Below, in pieces: positions 32,906-46,120 of a stretch of 64,000 bases of DNA. Location of the stretch: NCBI GenBank assembly GCA_947044405.1, contig CAMRHE010000359.1, positions 1,288,501 to 1,352,500 on the forward strand, in the 5' to 3' direction. The number at the start of each line of letters is the position of its first letter. Position 1 is the stretch's first letter. This DNA comes from Leptodactylus fallax (taxonomy: Eukaryota > Chordata > Amphibia > Anura > Leptodactylidae). The position numbers were made by a program, and so were the translations under genes. The notes beneath the pieces are model-generated. The model was not told the origin of the DNA, made no database searches, and worked only from the letters and a program-made list of their open reading frames with translations.

Positions 32906-32939
32906 GAAAGCTTGGGCATCTTCAGGTGAACCCCACAAA

Positions 32940-33345
32940 ATTCGTTTTGTCTATTATTTGTGATTTTCAGCCATCCAGTTTGTTTTGGTGCTACTATTGT
33001 ACTCTGGGGTCTCCTCAGACCCCAGAGTATAATAAGTAGAGGCCCAGGCGAGGGGAGGAAAAATAAGAAACAGTTATGCTCACCTTGCCTCATCTCTGTT
33101 GGACATCCTCGCTGCGTCCAGCGATCCCCAGTCTCCTCTTTGAGCTTCTTCCAGTCTGCGACTGATGTCACGCACCACGCATTGAGGCCAGTGTTATGGT
33201 TATTTTTATTCACCTCCCCTGGGCACGCTTCTATTGGAAAGGGGCCCCAGCGGTATGTATATAAATCACATGACACTGTTGCTGTATTGTGGAGATAGCG
33301 GTTGGGGAATCAGGCTTTCCCCAACCACTATCATGGTGCTGCAGG
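32940..33345. mobile_element. MITE fragment carrying the CTCTGGGGTCT hairpin
   Basis: A perfect hairpin TACTCTGGGGTCT - CCTC - AGACCCCAGAGTA lies at about 32999-33028, followed by AGTAGAGGCCCAGGCGAGGG. The same hairpin and following text occur at 51080-51130 and 55790-55830, inside elements bounded by AGATGGGCGAAC. Here only part of that element is clear. Confidence 0.55.
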
Positions 33346-34002
33346 GCCTGACCATCTCCAGCTGGCTGCATGCCCCCTACCCCTCCAGGCCTGGCTGCGG
33401 TCACACCTGGTTTGGGTTACCAAACATTAATGCACATTTATGTAACAGCCAAATCACTCTCCAGATCAGGGACTCCTCTTGATGATGTATATATGCCCTA
33501 ATAGAGCATAAGGACAGTGGTTATCCTGATGGATATTTGTTACATATATTTTCCACTTGAAAAATCCATTATATGCATCTGAATGGGGTTGTTTCTGCAA
33601 TGTGTGCATAAAGATGTGCATTTGGATAAATGAAATAGTTGCAGACGTTTCTGCAACAAATCTGCCACATGTAAATATACCATTTAGTTTTTTCTTTTTT
33701 TTTTTTTTTTAGCAAGGCACCATATGTGTATGTACAGTATACATAAGTTTTAGCAGTACCTGATCTTAGCCTAAGATAGAAAATTGCATTTTGTTGATTT
33801 ACCAAATGTCTTGTAAATAGCAGCGATGTTTTCATTCCAAACACATATTAAACCTATAATAGATTGTACCATCAAAGCCTTCAGCATCACATGTTAAAAT
33901 CACCCTTACACCAGACTCCCAAATAGCCTCTGAAAGTGACAACATCCCAAGAAAAGTGAATCAGAAGCTTCATGAAATGGGTTGATAGACTGTGCTGTCC
34001 TG
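33346..34002. other. No gene recognised
   Basis: Non-coding; a T-run at 33690-33711. Confidence 0.4.
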
Positions 34003-34303
34003 TTCCAACATGACTGTGCCCCTGTGCATAAACAGAGACCCATAAAGACATACTTTAATGAGATTCTTATGGAGGAAGTGGAGTGGCTGAACCCTGATGT
34101 CAACTCCATCGAACACCCCTGAGAGGATGAACTAGAACTCCAAGTCAGACCTGTCCATCAGCTGTATTTAGCCTCACAAATGCTCTTTAGGCTACATGGG
34201 CATAACATTCCCTCAGACACACTTCAATATCTTGTGGAAATTCTTTCCATGGAATTGGAGGCTGTTATATTTGCAAGAGGGGCTAAACTCCACATTAAAG
34301 GGA
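34003..34303 (+). pseudogene. Degenerate Tc1/mariner transposase fragment (C-terminal)
   Basis: In the + frame from 34003: FQHDCAPVHKQRPIKTYF, then VEWLNPDVNSIEHP, then a stop, then ELELQVRP, and finally EILSMELEAVIFARGA. This parallels the Tc1/mariner order: second catalytic Asp block (HDCAPVHK), the NPIEHLW-type Glu block (here NSIEHP with Trp lost), and the closing VEAVIAAKG block. No terminal repeats were found. It is much older than the two Tc1 elements at 2297 and 35289 and from a different lineage (HDCAPVHK rather than QDNDPKH). Confidence 0.75.
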
Positions 34304-34795
34304 TTGTCTAGGATCTAAACATTTTTGATCCACAAGATCAGTATCAGGTCAGTTGGGGTCCAACAACCGAATCCCAAACCGATCAGCTTAAGCGGCAGTT
34401 GGAAACCATATATCAAGTATATGGGTGAAGCAGCCCTGCTCCTATTCAAGTGAATGAGAATGGGACTGCAGTTCCAGGCGCCACCGCTACAGTGTACAGA
34501 GCTCTGTACAGTGTAGAATTAGTGTCTGGAACTGTAGCCCCATTCCAATTCACTTGAATAGGAGCAGGGCTGCTTCCGGTTGTATACTTTGAATTTGGTT
34601 TCTGGCGGCCGCATCAGCTGATCGGTTCAGGGTTCGGGTGTCATCTATTATAGATTGACTGGGGTCTGACACCCTGGCTCCTTGACGTCGAATGTGACGT
34701 CATATGGCCTGAGCTCAGGGGATCCTGAGTGTCAGAGCACACAGAGATCTTCAATTGATAACCTGTCCTAAGAATAAGTCATTAATCTAAATGTC
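34304..34795. mobile_element. Fold-back MITE with AAAGGGATTGTC ends
   Basis: It starts TAAAGGGATTGTCTAGGAT (just inside 34297). The long internal arms pair: GCAGCCCTGCTCCTATTCAA near 34432 with CACTTGAATAGGAGCAGGGC near 34550, and CAGTGTACAGAGC with GCTCTGTACAGTGTAG at the centre. The right edge is eroded around 34760-34795. Same general class as 4539-4936 and 62748-63136. Confidence 0.68.
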
Positions 34796-34810
34796 CCAGA
34801 AAACACCTTT

Positions 34811-35020
34811 AGGCTGAAGCCCCACTTTGTGAGATCCCATCTACACATTGAAGGAAAAAACCTGAAGTGGAAAAACTGCATTTTTGAAAACTGCAGCATG
34901 TCAATTATACCTGCAGAAATGCTGATGTTTTCCATATAGGTGTAATAGGAGCAGAAAGTCCACAGAGGAAAACTCTTCGAAAACACAATGAAAAACTCTG
35001 TGGAAAAAAAACACAATGCA
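34811..35020. mobile_element. MITE, GGCTAAGGCCCCACGT family, copy 6 (truncated)
   Basis: Starts AGGCTGAAGCCCCACTTTG and carries the TGTCAATTATACCTGCAGAA, AGGTGTAATAGGAGCAGAAA and GTCCACAGAGGAAAACTC landmarks of subtype A. The right end is missing or too degraded to place. Confidence 0.68.
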
Positions 35021-35288
35021 ATGCAAAATTGCTCTGGTAAAAATCTAAGAAGTTATAGGTGAGTTATCTTTGTGGGTTAAAGACAGGGCAAATAGACATA
35101 TATGGTAGTTGTTAGAGTAAAATGCCTACAACCATGAACTGTATGGGCTACTTTTGTAAGACTATGATAGACTGTAACCATCACGCAATGTTTTCACACT
35201 AAGAGACTGGTGTCTTGTACTGGAATCATTAGACTTTGTGCCTTCTGTTGGAGAAAAGTTGAAATTCATAGTTTCAGCTGCATGTCTA

Positions 35289-35505
35289 CAGTGCTGGCCA
35301 AAAGTATTGGCACCCCTGCAATTCTGTCAGATAATACTCAATTTCTTCCAGAAAATGATTGCAATCACAAATGCTTTGGTAATAATATCTTCATTTAATT
35401 TGTCTTCAATGGAAAACCACAAAAAGAATTGTCAAAAAGCCAAATTGGAAATAATTCCACACCAAACATAAAAAAGGGGGTGGACAAAAGTATTGGCACC
35501 CTTTG
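35289..35505. repeat. Left terminal inverted repeat (IR/DR) of second Tc1 element
   Basis: Outer and inner direct repeats sharing ACAAAAGTATTGGCACCC / CCAAAAGTATTGGCACCC. The outer arm of about 130 bp (to near 35420) is the inverse of 36785-36910, for example TGATTGCAATCACAAATGCT. Confidence 0.85.
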
Positions 35506-35613
35506 AAAAATCATGTGATGCTTCTGTAATTTGTGTAATTAACAGCACCTGTTACTTACCTGTGGCACATAACAGGTGGTGGCAATAACTAAATCACACT
35601 TGCAGCCAGTTGA

Positions 35614-36745
<1,132 letters not shown>

Positions 36746-36912
36746 TCAATGATTTGACTTTTTTTTTCATTCTCTTTTGTGTTTTTTCATTGCAAGCAAA
36801 ATAAATGAAGATATTATTACCAAAGCATTTGTGATTGCAATCATTTTCTGGAAGAAATTGAGTATTATCTGACAGAATTGCAGAGGTGCCAATACTTTTG
36901 TCCAGCACTGTA

Positions 36913-37996
36913 TATACTGTCCAGGTCTGCAAGATCAGAAAATATGGTGTGAGCCTGTGAATTGGACTTTACAACATGTGACTTGGCATGTATGTGTTAG
37001 AATGATAGTTTCTTGGCCGTAAGTTCAAATCAGTAAAACCTTGTTGTGGTCTTAGTGCGGTGTCCGTAATGTAGATGCTTAAATGCTGCATTATTACTGT
37101 TGTATTTCTTTTTTTCTTAGAAAGTAATATTTATTTAATGTTCAATTCTATATCCCATATTACACATGATCATATGTGGGAAATATCAGTACCCTCCCGC
37201 CATTGTATGTAAAAAGACTGTTTACATGTAGGGGTAATATAAGCACAGTTGGCACCAGAAGGAAACATTACAGCACACTGAAAAGCTACCTCTTCAAGAG
37301 GTCTGTAATGGGCCCCTTTCTTACCTTGTACCATTTAGAATAGTAGCATATTTTATATGACGGAGGGACCTTTGGGGCCTTCCTAAGGTCTGGGCCCCAT
37401 TAGCGTTGGGCCCCAGAGCTGCAAAAAAGAGAGAGGTGCTGTGTCCTACTCATAGGTCAGGGAGGGCTAATATCTCTGCAGAAGGTCATTGAGGATCACT
37501 GACCATAGAGAGTACATTGCTTATTATAATTTATACTAGATGGCCGTGTCTTCTGTGTATAGAGGGGTTGGAATTACAGGATAACAACACTTCAGTGAGC
37601 CGACCCCTTATTGACTCAGAGTTCAGGCTCACTCACCTTTACTGGTAATAGCCTGAAATCCCGGCTTTATAGAAGACACTATGAAGAAAGTATAAATAAG
37701 AAGCATGATTTATATATGGGGCTAGAAGGCATGCCAGATGGCTCAATGTGTGATCAAAAGAAGCAGCTCTGACCCTAGTAGATAACTATAACTCTATTGC
37801 TAATGGCAGTCACCTCTTCCACTATATTACCCTATCTTGATTCCAATCACGAGTCAGAAAACTTGGCACGTAAGCCCTGGGACCAGCAGAACAACAAGAC
37901 CCAAAAACTTTAGTTACAGGAAAAGGGGATCATAATGTTCAAATGTGCATTTTTGGTTTAACCCTTTCTTTAGATATCATGGTATAGGCGCTTTGT
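36913..37996. other. No gene; partial GGCGTAACTA-type MITE remnants
   Basis: 37300-37425 (AATGGGCCCCTTTCTTACC, GGGGCCTTCCTAAGGTC) resembles the inside of the 27512-27698 element. The remainder is unassigned. Confidence 0.4.
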
Positions 37997-38098
37997 ATAT
38001 AATAATAATAATAATAAGAAGAATTTTATTTATATAGCGCCAACATATTCTGCAGCACTTTATAAAGCCGCGGGTACATTTGTACACACAATTAATAA
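37997..38098 (-). mobile_element. LINE 3'-tail fragment (GCGCTATATAAATAAA type)
   Basis: On +, an AATAATAATAATAATAAGAA repeat is followed by TTTATTTATATAGCGCCAAC and ATTCTGCAGCACTTTATAAA. Read on minus this is a LINE tail ending ...GCGCTATATAAATAAA plus a simple repeat, like the end of the insertion at 47661-48380 (GGTGCTATATAAAAAAACAA). Confidence 0.68.
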
Positions 38099-41000
38099 GT
38101 GTTGTATTATTTAGGGTTTATGGCTAAACTATAGACTTCAGGGAAAATGGAAGAGGTGACTCCACAAGAAGGCAAGTGGGAGGTATGATTGAGTGACTCA
38201 ATATCCCAATATTAAAATGACGCCAAAAAATCATTGCTCTCAGTATATTTCATATGCAGCCATGGAGATGTCACAGAAATACTTGTTTTCCAAAGTTTGT
38301 TGTGAGTGGGCAGAAGTCGTGCATTAGCAATACACCATTAAGTAGAAAAATAAGTTGTTTGGCAGAGAAATATACTTTTCTCCCACACACATAGCAATCC
38401 CTATACAGATCATCTGCCTCATGTTCTTTTCTGTAGGTACAGAACCCCATAGAGAAGGAACAGCAGTACGTCCAAATTATCTCTAAAATTAAAATAAACT
38501 TTTGACGGCTTTGAATGACATTACATATTTAATAAACTCGGCCTTTAGTTATTCCAGATAGGCAGCTGTCAGGTGCTGAGTTCATAGCAGCCGTCCAAGG
38601 GTAGACCTCTTAAAGGATTTCAGCTTCTAGGGCTTAACTGCACATGCTACGGATGTAAAAGTAAGCAAAAGTAACATTGCCGTAAAATAGTAGGAGGCAG
38701 CTGTAGTAGGCTGCCAAGCGTAATAATAACAACATAAACCATACTTCCAACAAGGCAGTATATTGCAGACTAAATAAGAGTCAGGAACAAAGCAAAAATC
38801 ACGCCAATTGGATAGAAAATTATGATCAGCTTTACATTCAGTATATCTACAAGAAAATTCAGGATGTGGCTAAAAAATAGATGGAGTAAACTGTAAAATA
38901 GCTTAGCATAAAATCTTCCCCACAAGAGTGAGAAAAAGGAACTGACCTGAAGCACAAAGGCAAACTAGACTATTTTCCTTAACAAATTGCTTGTACAGTA
39001 AGTTATGTAGCCCACGCATGCCGGGAGACATGTAATTTTAGATTCCTTCAATGGAATAAACAACTTTGTGCTGGATTATAAGAAAAATAATCTAACTGGT
39101 TTTATAGAACATATATAACAAAAATGAATAAAATGTGATGTCAGTTTGTAGCATGTTTTGTCTAGTAGCAGACGGGAACCTAGACAGTCAGGATACTGAC
39201 ATGCTGAGCTAGATGTTTGCAGGTCAAAACTATCTGGATTTACTGTATAAATAAGTGATGCCCAGTGGTGACCCGATAGATTTAGCAGTCTTCATGTGCT
39301 TGATGTGCAGACCCTAGGCCTCAGCTTAGAACAAGATGATACTGTCTCTTTCCTAGAATAGTGATAAGGCATGAGTGTTCCTGTATGCTGTGCGTTGTGC
39401 CCATCTTAAAGAACTGAAGATCTCCTTTGTATTCTCCATTGTTATGTGTGGTATGTTTAAGGGCACATATATTACTGCTGTGCACCACTTCTGTGGCGTA
39501 AGAAAGGTGCAAATCTTGAATTTGCAACTTTTTAGAAGCCATTTGGTACATTTTTGTTGCACGTGGTGTTTTTATGCTGTACTTGCCACTTTCCTGAAAG
39601 GGGCATGGAGAGGCATATGGAACGGTCATAGACGCTGGCGCCAACAGATTTATAATGCATTTACACTAGTTTGCTGGCATAAATGATGCCTGAAATCTAC
39701 ACTAGCTATTATCTGGCGTAGATTTCAATAAATGGCACATGTCCCTGCGGAGGTTACGCCTGTATATCTTTGACCAGTTGTAACGTAACGTTTGTAGCAC
39801 AGAAGATAAGTTATCTTATTTATATATCATAAGAGGACACAGACAGCATATTGCAATACACAACCTTGCATATAAAAGGTAAAAAAAAAAGCAAATGGAT
39901 AAATACCATCACAAAAATAATGACAAAAACATTGGGTAGTGTCATTATTGAAGACACAAAATTGCCTAGAAAACAGTAACAATATCACTAAGAGTCAAGA
40001 CCAATTTGGAATATATTGCAAATAAGTGAATGTTATATTATTAAAGATAAGGACATTCTGTATCACTTATCAACAGTAAGTAAATATTTCTAAAGTACCG
40101 CTCTCCAATAGACCTAAGCAAGTTCACATTGGCTTACCTACATCCAATTCCCCCTTGTATTGTAGTATTTAACCTCAATTGTGGTCAAGGAAATTAATCA
40201 CTTATTTTTTTTTAACTGATTAAAATCTAATTTGTTCTAATTTATGATTATACACCTTATTTTATTTTCTGTACATAATTATGGGGCAGCCATCTTTTCA
40301 GTGCTGCTGCTCTGTGTTGTGAACAGAAGTTCAGAGATTTGCTTTACAGCAGCGCAATGGCTAAAGAATGAAAATGATACATTTACTTCTGTGGGAGAGA
40401 TTTGTGTGCATGCTCTGTGACTCGTGCAGAGGTAAATTTGTAGGGAGGGGTAAGGCAGGTGCTGCTACCATCACATTTTGTCAATGGCGGATCCTGTGTT
40501 ATCTGCCTTCAACTGTATTATACAATATAGAGTATTACCTTTCATGTTACTCCCCTTTGTGATGATAATGAGATGACTACTGTAAAAAGATCTTTACATA
40601 ACAAGATCTATCATTGGGCAGTCCCAATGCTGCAATATTTCAGGATGTTTATGGACGTTTCTTACTATAGTTTGTGACATTTTTTTTTTTTTTTAATCAA
40701 CATTTTGTAAATATTTATTTCACATGTAAACTGTGATAGGCAACTTTTTATTGGTAGATTCATTTCCATAGGACAAATACAATTCTATATTGGCAACTGA
40801 GAATTTTCCGATGTTTTGTTCATCTCCAGAACATTTCCTGAATTAACCATTTGAATTTTTCCAATTTATTATTTTAGTTCTTTGTTTTCCAGTTGTTTTT
40901 CTGTTATGAGCCAAAAGTGTCAGTCTCATTACTAAGCTCCTTTACGTGTATACAAATATGTGCTCCCAATTGTTTCTATGTCTCTCATTCTTTCTACACA

Positions 41001-41556
41001 GCCATTTTAGTTGAAATAAAAAACTTATGCTTTCATTCAATAAAATAATATTCCAGAATTCTTCATAAAAATATTTAAAAAAAAATTAGAAAAAAAAATA
41101 TGCTTTTTAGAAAATGGTTAGAGGGATCAACTACTTATATATATTTTCTTGAGTAAGTCTTCCTAATCACTTTTTTAGATCTAAAATATGCTCCAGACCA
41201 TCTTAGTCTCCCTTGTCAGAAAATAAGTCTGTGAAATCACTTCACTTCCTGCGGCATGTGAGAGTGATATTTGGGAGCAAAAGCTATTGATTAAGATAAA
41301 AAAGTCTCTTACTGTTTATATTGAGATAGTAAACTGATAGTAATAACAAGTTTTACTGGAGTTCCTCTTGTATTCCATACAGTTCAGATCTAAACTCCAT
41401 ATAGCTTAATGTGCACTACAGAATTTTCCATTTTAACAATTACGTGCAAATCTTTTACATGCAATAAAATCTATCACTTGCCAATATATTGTCTCTGTAA
41501 TGGCTCTGTAAGTCAGTCTTACATTCAGTCACATGACCAGGCTCCTGCATTTATTC
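38099..41556. other. No gene recognised
   Basis: About 3.5 kb of AT-rich non-coding DNA. 39380-39760 (GGGCACATATATTACTGCTG, CTGGCGTAGATTTCAATAAA) may be a degraded interspersed repeat. T/A-runs at 40681-40694 and 41080-41100. Short open frames are unsupported. Confidence 0.4.
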
Positions 41557-41561
41557 TACTG

Positions 41562-42226
41562 TGTAAGGGAATTGCTAGAAGAGCAATTCCCCAGTAGCTG
41601 CTGGTGAACCCTTGGGTTGAGGAGCACGACAAGACTGTGAGCCCTATGCTGAACCCCCTCTGTCTCTGCCTACTTGCCTGAAATGCCCTAGGCAACAGAC
41701 AACTGGGCGGCGATCCCTTCTTGATATGTGATAATACAGAACGCAGACAGGACAAACAACAACAAAAGGGAGGCCAGCTAGCCAAGGGGCCAGTATCAGT
41801 CGAGCAGCGCAGTACAGAATCAACATCCAAGAAAATAGTCAAAGATAAAGCCAAAAGTCAGAAGTCAGTAAGTACAATACAATCAGAGCAAGAAGAAAGC
41901 TTAGCAAGGACAAAGTCACAATAGCCAGCAAACTTGTGCGGGCTGATGACCTGTTTATTGGAAGTCCAGAACCCTCCCCAGACTTGATTGGCAGATAGGC
42001 TGTCAATCACACAGGTAAGGCTCAGATTAACAATTAAAGAAACAGAATGAAACCAAGATGAAGGAGATGGGTGTGGTGGAAAATCAATTACAGAAGTGAG
42101 GGAATAGGACAGTGTTCAGACAATACAAGAAGACCTAAAGCACGGAATAATAACTGAACACGCTTCCTGCACCGCAGCGCACAAGCGGAGGGTGATGCAG
42201 AGGCCTGAACAGGCAGAGACGTTACA
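41562..42226 (-). mobile_element. Solo LTR (665 bp), same family as 24823-25471, inverted
   Basis: On + it starts TGTAAGGGAATTGC and ends GGCAGAGACGTTACA, inverse of the first copy's edges. It is flanked by TACTG on both sides (41557-41561 and 42227-42231). Shared inner landmarks, inverted, include GACAACTGGGCGGC, AAGTCAGAAGTCAGTAA, GGCAGATAGGCTGTCAATCA and GGAGATGGGTGTGGT. No retroviral coding sequence nearby. Confidence 0.85.
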
Positions 42227-42231
42227 TACTG

Positions 42232-43621
42232 CTTGTGTGATGTCCCACACTCCCTCTCCTACTCTTCCCTCTATTGATATCATACATCACATGGCTATTA
42301 TCTGCAAAGCTCTCTAGCTCTCCACCCTTCCTCCTTGTCTTAGACAGGATCATGTTTCATGTGCTGAGCAGCAGATAATGAAGAGCCCAGGAACAATATA
42401 ACAATAGATAGGTTTTAGATTGGTCTAAATTTCCCCAAATTCTGTTTTGGTCTGGTTTGATCGCATCGTTCTGAATAAATCTGTTCAGAACCGAAAGTGC
42501 ACCAATTGTCCTTCTAAGACATTGGTGTGTCAAACACACTTTGTCAGACTTTTTATGCTTTTAAAAAATATGATGTGATTCTTTTTCTCTGTCTTCTTCT
42601 GATTTGTAAAGTTGGAGCCACCATTAGTGTGGAAAAAGTCCCAAAAATATCAGTTTTGCCAAAAGATTTTTAACAGGTTTGATTTGTCTGTATTGAATCA
42701 CTAATCTTTAAGTACTAAGTACCTTACACTTTCTAAAAGCAGGGTATGCAGGCTGCTGGAAATAGAGGCAATGTCTGTCACAGGGGAAAGGAATCATGGA
42801 TGCTGTAATCCGACATGAAAAGAAAGGTGCTGCGCAGAGCTGAGCAATATACTGCAAATAGATGCAAAAATATTCTGAACTATGGCAGCATCATTTGATG
42901 AACATTCATATACTTTTTGTATTATTTTTTTTAAATTTTTTTATACACTTGTAAAATCCCTTTAGGTATGCTCATGACTGTAAGAAGATTTTGCACTTTT
43001 TACAAGCTAGTTCAAGACCCTTAATAAAGTCTCCATGTTAAAGTAAAAGTAAAAAGTCTTTTTATCTTTTTTTTGCATCTGCTGTTTGTGAAAAGGCCGG
43101 CATATACACATACTTACAACAAAATATGTTTGGTTCTTGTAAGTCGCAGCTGATGACTTGTTATTGCCAAATCCTAATGAATGGTTGTTCTGGTTTTAAT
43201 TACAGGCCCTCTGGGAGCCTAATGGCTGGCATTTGTCTGTCATTATTACATCATTATGTATGGTACGTTGTTGAGTTTGGTTTATGTTTGATAAAACTCA
43301 TGCACAAGACTAAATGTTGAATGCTGTCCTAGATGTTATAATAATTTCTGCACAGTGTATATAGTAAATAGCTTTAATAACATGTCTATAACATGTTTCA
43401 TTTAAGACTTTATTCTGCTGTGGTAATGCACACAACTATTTATTTATTCATTTATCTTTGTGCCCCGCTTGCCACTTTCAGTCTGGCACATCTTACACTA
43501 GCACATAAAGGGATTAAGATCAGTGTACTATGCGCCGGTTTTATCAGCCCTATTTTTTTCTTTCTAAGGTACTTTACTGCACTTTCACTGCATTTTTTTT
43601 TTTCAGCAGTGTTTTTTAGCT
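42232..43621. other. No gene recognised
   Basis: Non-coding, AT-rich; nothing assigned. Confidence 0.4.
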
Positions 43622-43836
43622 AAGGCTGAGGTCCCACGTTGCGGAAAAGCTTCTTTTTTTGTTGCAGATTTCCTGCATTTTTTTGAGCCAGGAGTGAAAT
43701 GAGCAGAAGGAAGAGGTATAAGTACTTCCTTTATATTTCCCATTCCTTTTGTAGTCACTCTTGGGTTTGGCTCAAAAAACTGCAGCAAAATCTGCAACAA
43801 ATAAAGCAGCTTTTCCACAATGTGGTACCTTAGCCT
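43622..43836. mobile_element. MITE, GGCTAAGGCCCCACGT family, copy 7 (subtype B)
   Basis: Ends AAGGCTGAGGTCCCACGTTG and ACAATGTGGTACCTTAGCC. The inside matches the copies at 23811 and 56995, for example TTTTTTTGTTGCAGATTT, GAGCCAGGAGTGAA and TTCCTTTTGTAGTCACTC. Confidence 0.8.
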
Positions 43837-44032
43837 AACTTTGTAGGAGTATAGAAGAATGTTTGCTGTTTTCAGTATCTATAGTATTGCCTGCCCTCAG
43901 TTTTATTATAGAGGTGTCACCTTTCATTGTAATTCTGTATGTGATGATAATGAGTTACTACTGAGTATTGATCCCTACAGATCAGGAAGCTTGTAACAGC
44001 CATCACTCATTTTTAGAATGCAGTGTACATTT

Positions 44033-44400
44033 TAATAAGGACCTCTCACCAACCACAGTTCTAAGCATATGTTTATAAGTTCCACTCCACTGATATCAGC
44101 ACAGTTGTAATTTTCTCTCTAGCCACCACCATTCCCAAGCAACTTAGTTTTGGTGCTGAATGTGCTATTTCAGCTCTGTAATGTCAGAAGGATGATGTCA
44201 GGCAGGGGGTGTGATTCAGAGCTCCAATCAGAGGCAGCCAGTGTCAGAGCTTTGAATCACACCCCTTGCCTGCTCCTGCCTGACACTGCCCTCCTGACAG
44301 TACAGAGTCTAAATAGCATATCAGGCACCAAAACTAAGAGAATTGATTTCTCAGAAACGTTAGGGGCTAGAGAAAAAAAATTTCGACTCCACTACTGATT
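44033..44400. mobile_element. MITE relative, AAAGAGGACCTTTCAC family
   Basis: Left edge ATAAGGACCTCTCACCAACC. Internal inverted pairs are AGCTCCAATCAGAGGCAGCC-flanking GGGTGTGATTCAGAGCT with AGCTTTGAATCACACCCC (44208-44265), CTCTAGCCACCACCATT with TTAGGGGCTAGAG, and AACTTAGTTTTGGTGC with GCACCAAAACTAAG. Confidence 0.62.
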
Positions 44401-44940
44401 TTGGCTGCTTAACTTTTTGATGCTGCTGTCAATAGCATCCATTGACATGGTATTTTACCTACAGAAGAAAGTTAACAAGTAATTTTCACCATACAGTGAA
44501 TGCCGTAGAAAAAAAAAGCCAAATAAACTATCAGTGGAATTGAGCTTTTTTTTTTCCCATTCCACCACGCAAATAATGTATATACTACTTCATAATAAAC
44601 TATATAGAAATTTAATGATGACATTAAAAATAAAAGTTGTCCTGCAAAAAGCAAACACTATGATCATGGAAAACATAGCAAACCCTATGCTGATGTGTCC
44701 CTGCCCCTGTCTGGTTCAGCCTGTGCTTGGGCTTGGGACGGAAGTCCTTGCTGCACATGATCGCTGAGGCCAATCGGTAGTCTCAGCAGCCTAAGGAAAG
44801 GAAACAGTGATGTATATTAGTGATGCCACTGGTTCCTTTGCTGTGACCACTAAGGCCACTTATTAGTGCAGCGGGGAACACTGGAGCGCCAGGGACAGGT
44901 GAGTATGATTTTTATTTTTCACCTTCCCATCCTCCTGCCC
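44401..44940. other. No feature recognised
   Basis: Non-coding, unassigned. Confidence 0.35.
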
Positions 44941-45240
44941 AAGTAATGAAATTCCTGGACCCCTTTAAGGGGTTAAAGAAAGAGTGATATATAATTTTGT
45001 ATTTTTCATTACTGCGTTCTGAGACCTATAACCCCATATTTTCTTTGACGACGTAGCTGAAGAAGGGCTTGTTTTTTCATATGAGTTCTATTTTTAATGG
45101 CAAGATATTGGGCTACATATAATGTATTGAAAATCTTTTATTGTGGGTTTTTTTTTGTTTGTTTGTTTTTTTGAGGGGCATTAACAAAATCTGCAATCTG
45201 ACCATTTTTGAAGGGTTTGTTTTTTGGTGGTATAAATGAG
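44941..45240. repeat. Probable interspersed repeat, unclassified
   Basis: Text such as CATTACTGCGTTCTGAGACC, GACGACGTAGCTGAAGAAGG and GGGCTTGTTTTTTCATATGA has the look of an anuran dispersed repeat and relates to the 61500-61800 stretch in style, but no second clear copy is in the window. Confidence 0.35.
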
Positions 45241-45244
45241 ATGA

Positions 45245-45263
45245 TTATATATATATTTATATA

Positions 45264-45360
<97 letters not shown>
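45245..45360. repeat. (TA)n microsatellite followed by a T-run
   Basis: About 50 bp of near-perfect TA repeats (45267-45320) followed by about 33 T (45327-45359). Confidence 0.93.
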
Positions 45361-46044
45361 AGATTTAATAATTACCACGGATACTTTGCTAAAAACATTT
45401 TAATATAACAAACAGCAAAAAAAGAATCTTCCAAGAATTTTAGCAAATTTTGAGAGCCGTAACTTTCTTTTTAGCATTAATGGTGCTTTGTCACATCTTA
45501 CCCTTAAAAATATTTTGCTTCTTTTAACATGACAAATACAAGGATAAAAATACAAAGTAAAAATGGGAATACAAGAAACCATTTACCCCAAGAGTCTTTT
45601 CTTCTTTACACAATCTGTACCTCAAAATTGACATTCCTGTTGATTTTCACGTTTGCCAGAGAATGAGTGAAAATCAATAGGAACATCACCAGTAGTGCTC
45701 AGAGTCTGCTGAGCTAAAAGGAAGCTCTTGAGGTAAACGGTTTCATTTACCTTTTGTTCCTCTTATATCTGTCTATCTCAGGGTGTAATTTTGAAGAAAA
45801 TAGAGATAAACTTTAACTACATCCTGATGCCTTGCACATTCGGTATGATACTTTCAGGATCAAATAGCAAGTTGGCAACCCACAGAGTGAGTCAGCTAAA
45901 ATGTAGACAATGGTTGAAGACAAAACAAAGTGAGTTCTAGTATATCCAATGTATCTGGTAAGCTGTAGTTGAGAGAGGTTTTTAACTTTTACTCATTTCT
46001 GAAGAATTTCATGACACAACTCTGTTGTCTTCTTTCTGAACCTG
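45361..46044. other. No feature recognised
   Basis: Non-coding, unassigned. Confidence 0.35.
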
Positions 46045-46120
46045 CCTTAATATAGGACTTATGTATGATAACTACATGACTACACATTCATATTGGACTT
46101 ATGTATGATGACAGCATTTC
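46045..46120. repeat. 40-bp minisatellite, first segment
   Basis: About two units of the type ATATAGGACTTATGTATGAT then AACTACATGACTACACATT. It continues at 47304 after the LINE insertion. Confidence 0.85.

Noticed and set aside
32662..33276. 204-codon minus-strand frame, possible gene
   Set aside because: Built from tandem GTATAATATGCTCCC units and a MITE fragment; the GPLWEH-like repeats are translated repeat DNA.
45208..45408. Open frame over the TA microsatellite (Tyr/Ile repeats)
   Set aside because: A TA repeat and T-run translate to this by composition alone.
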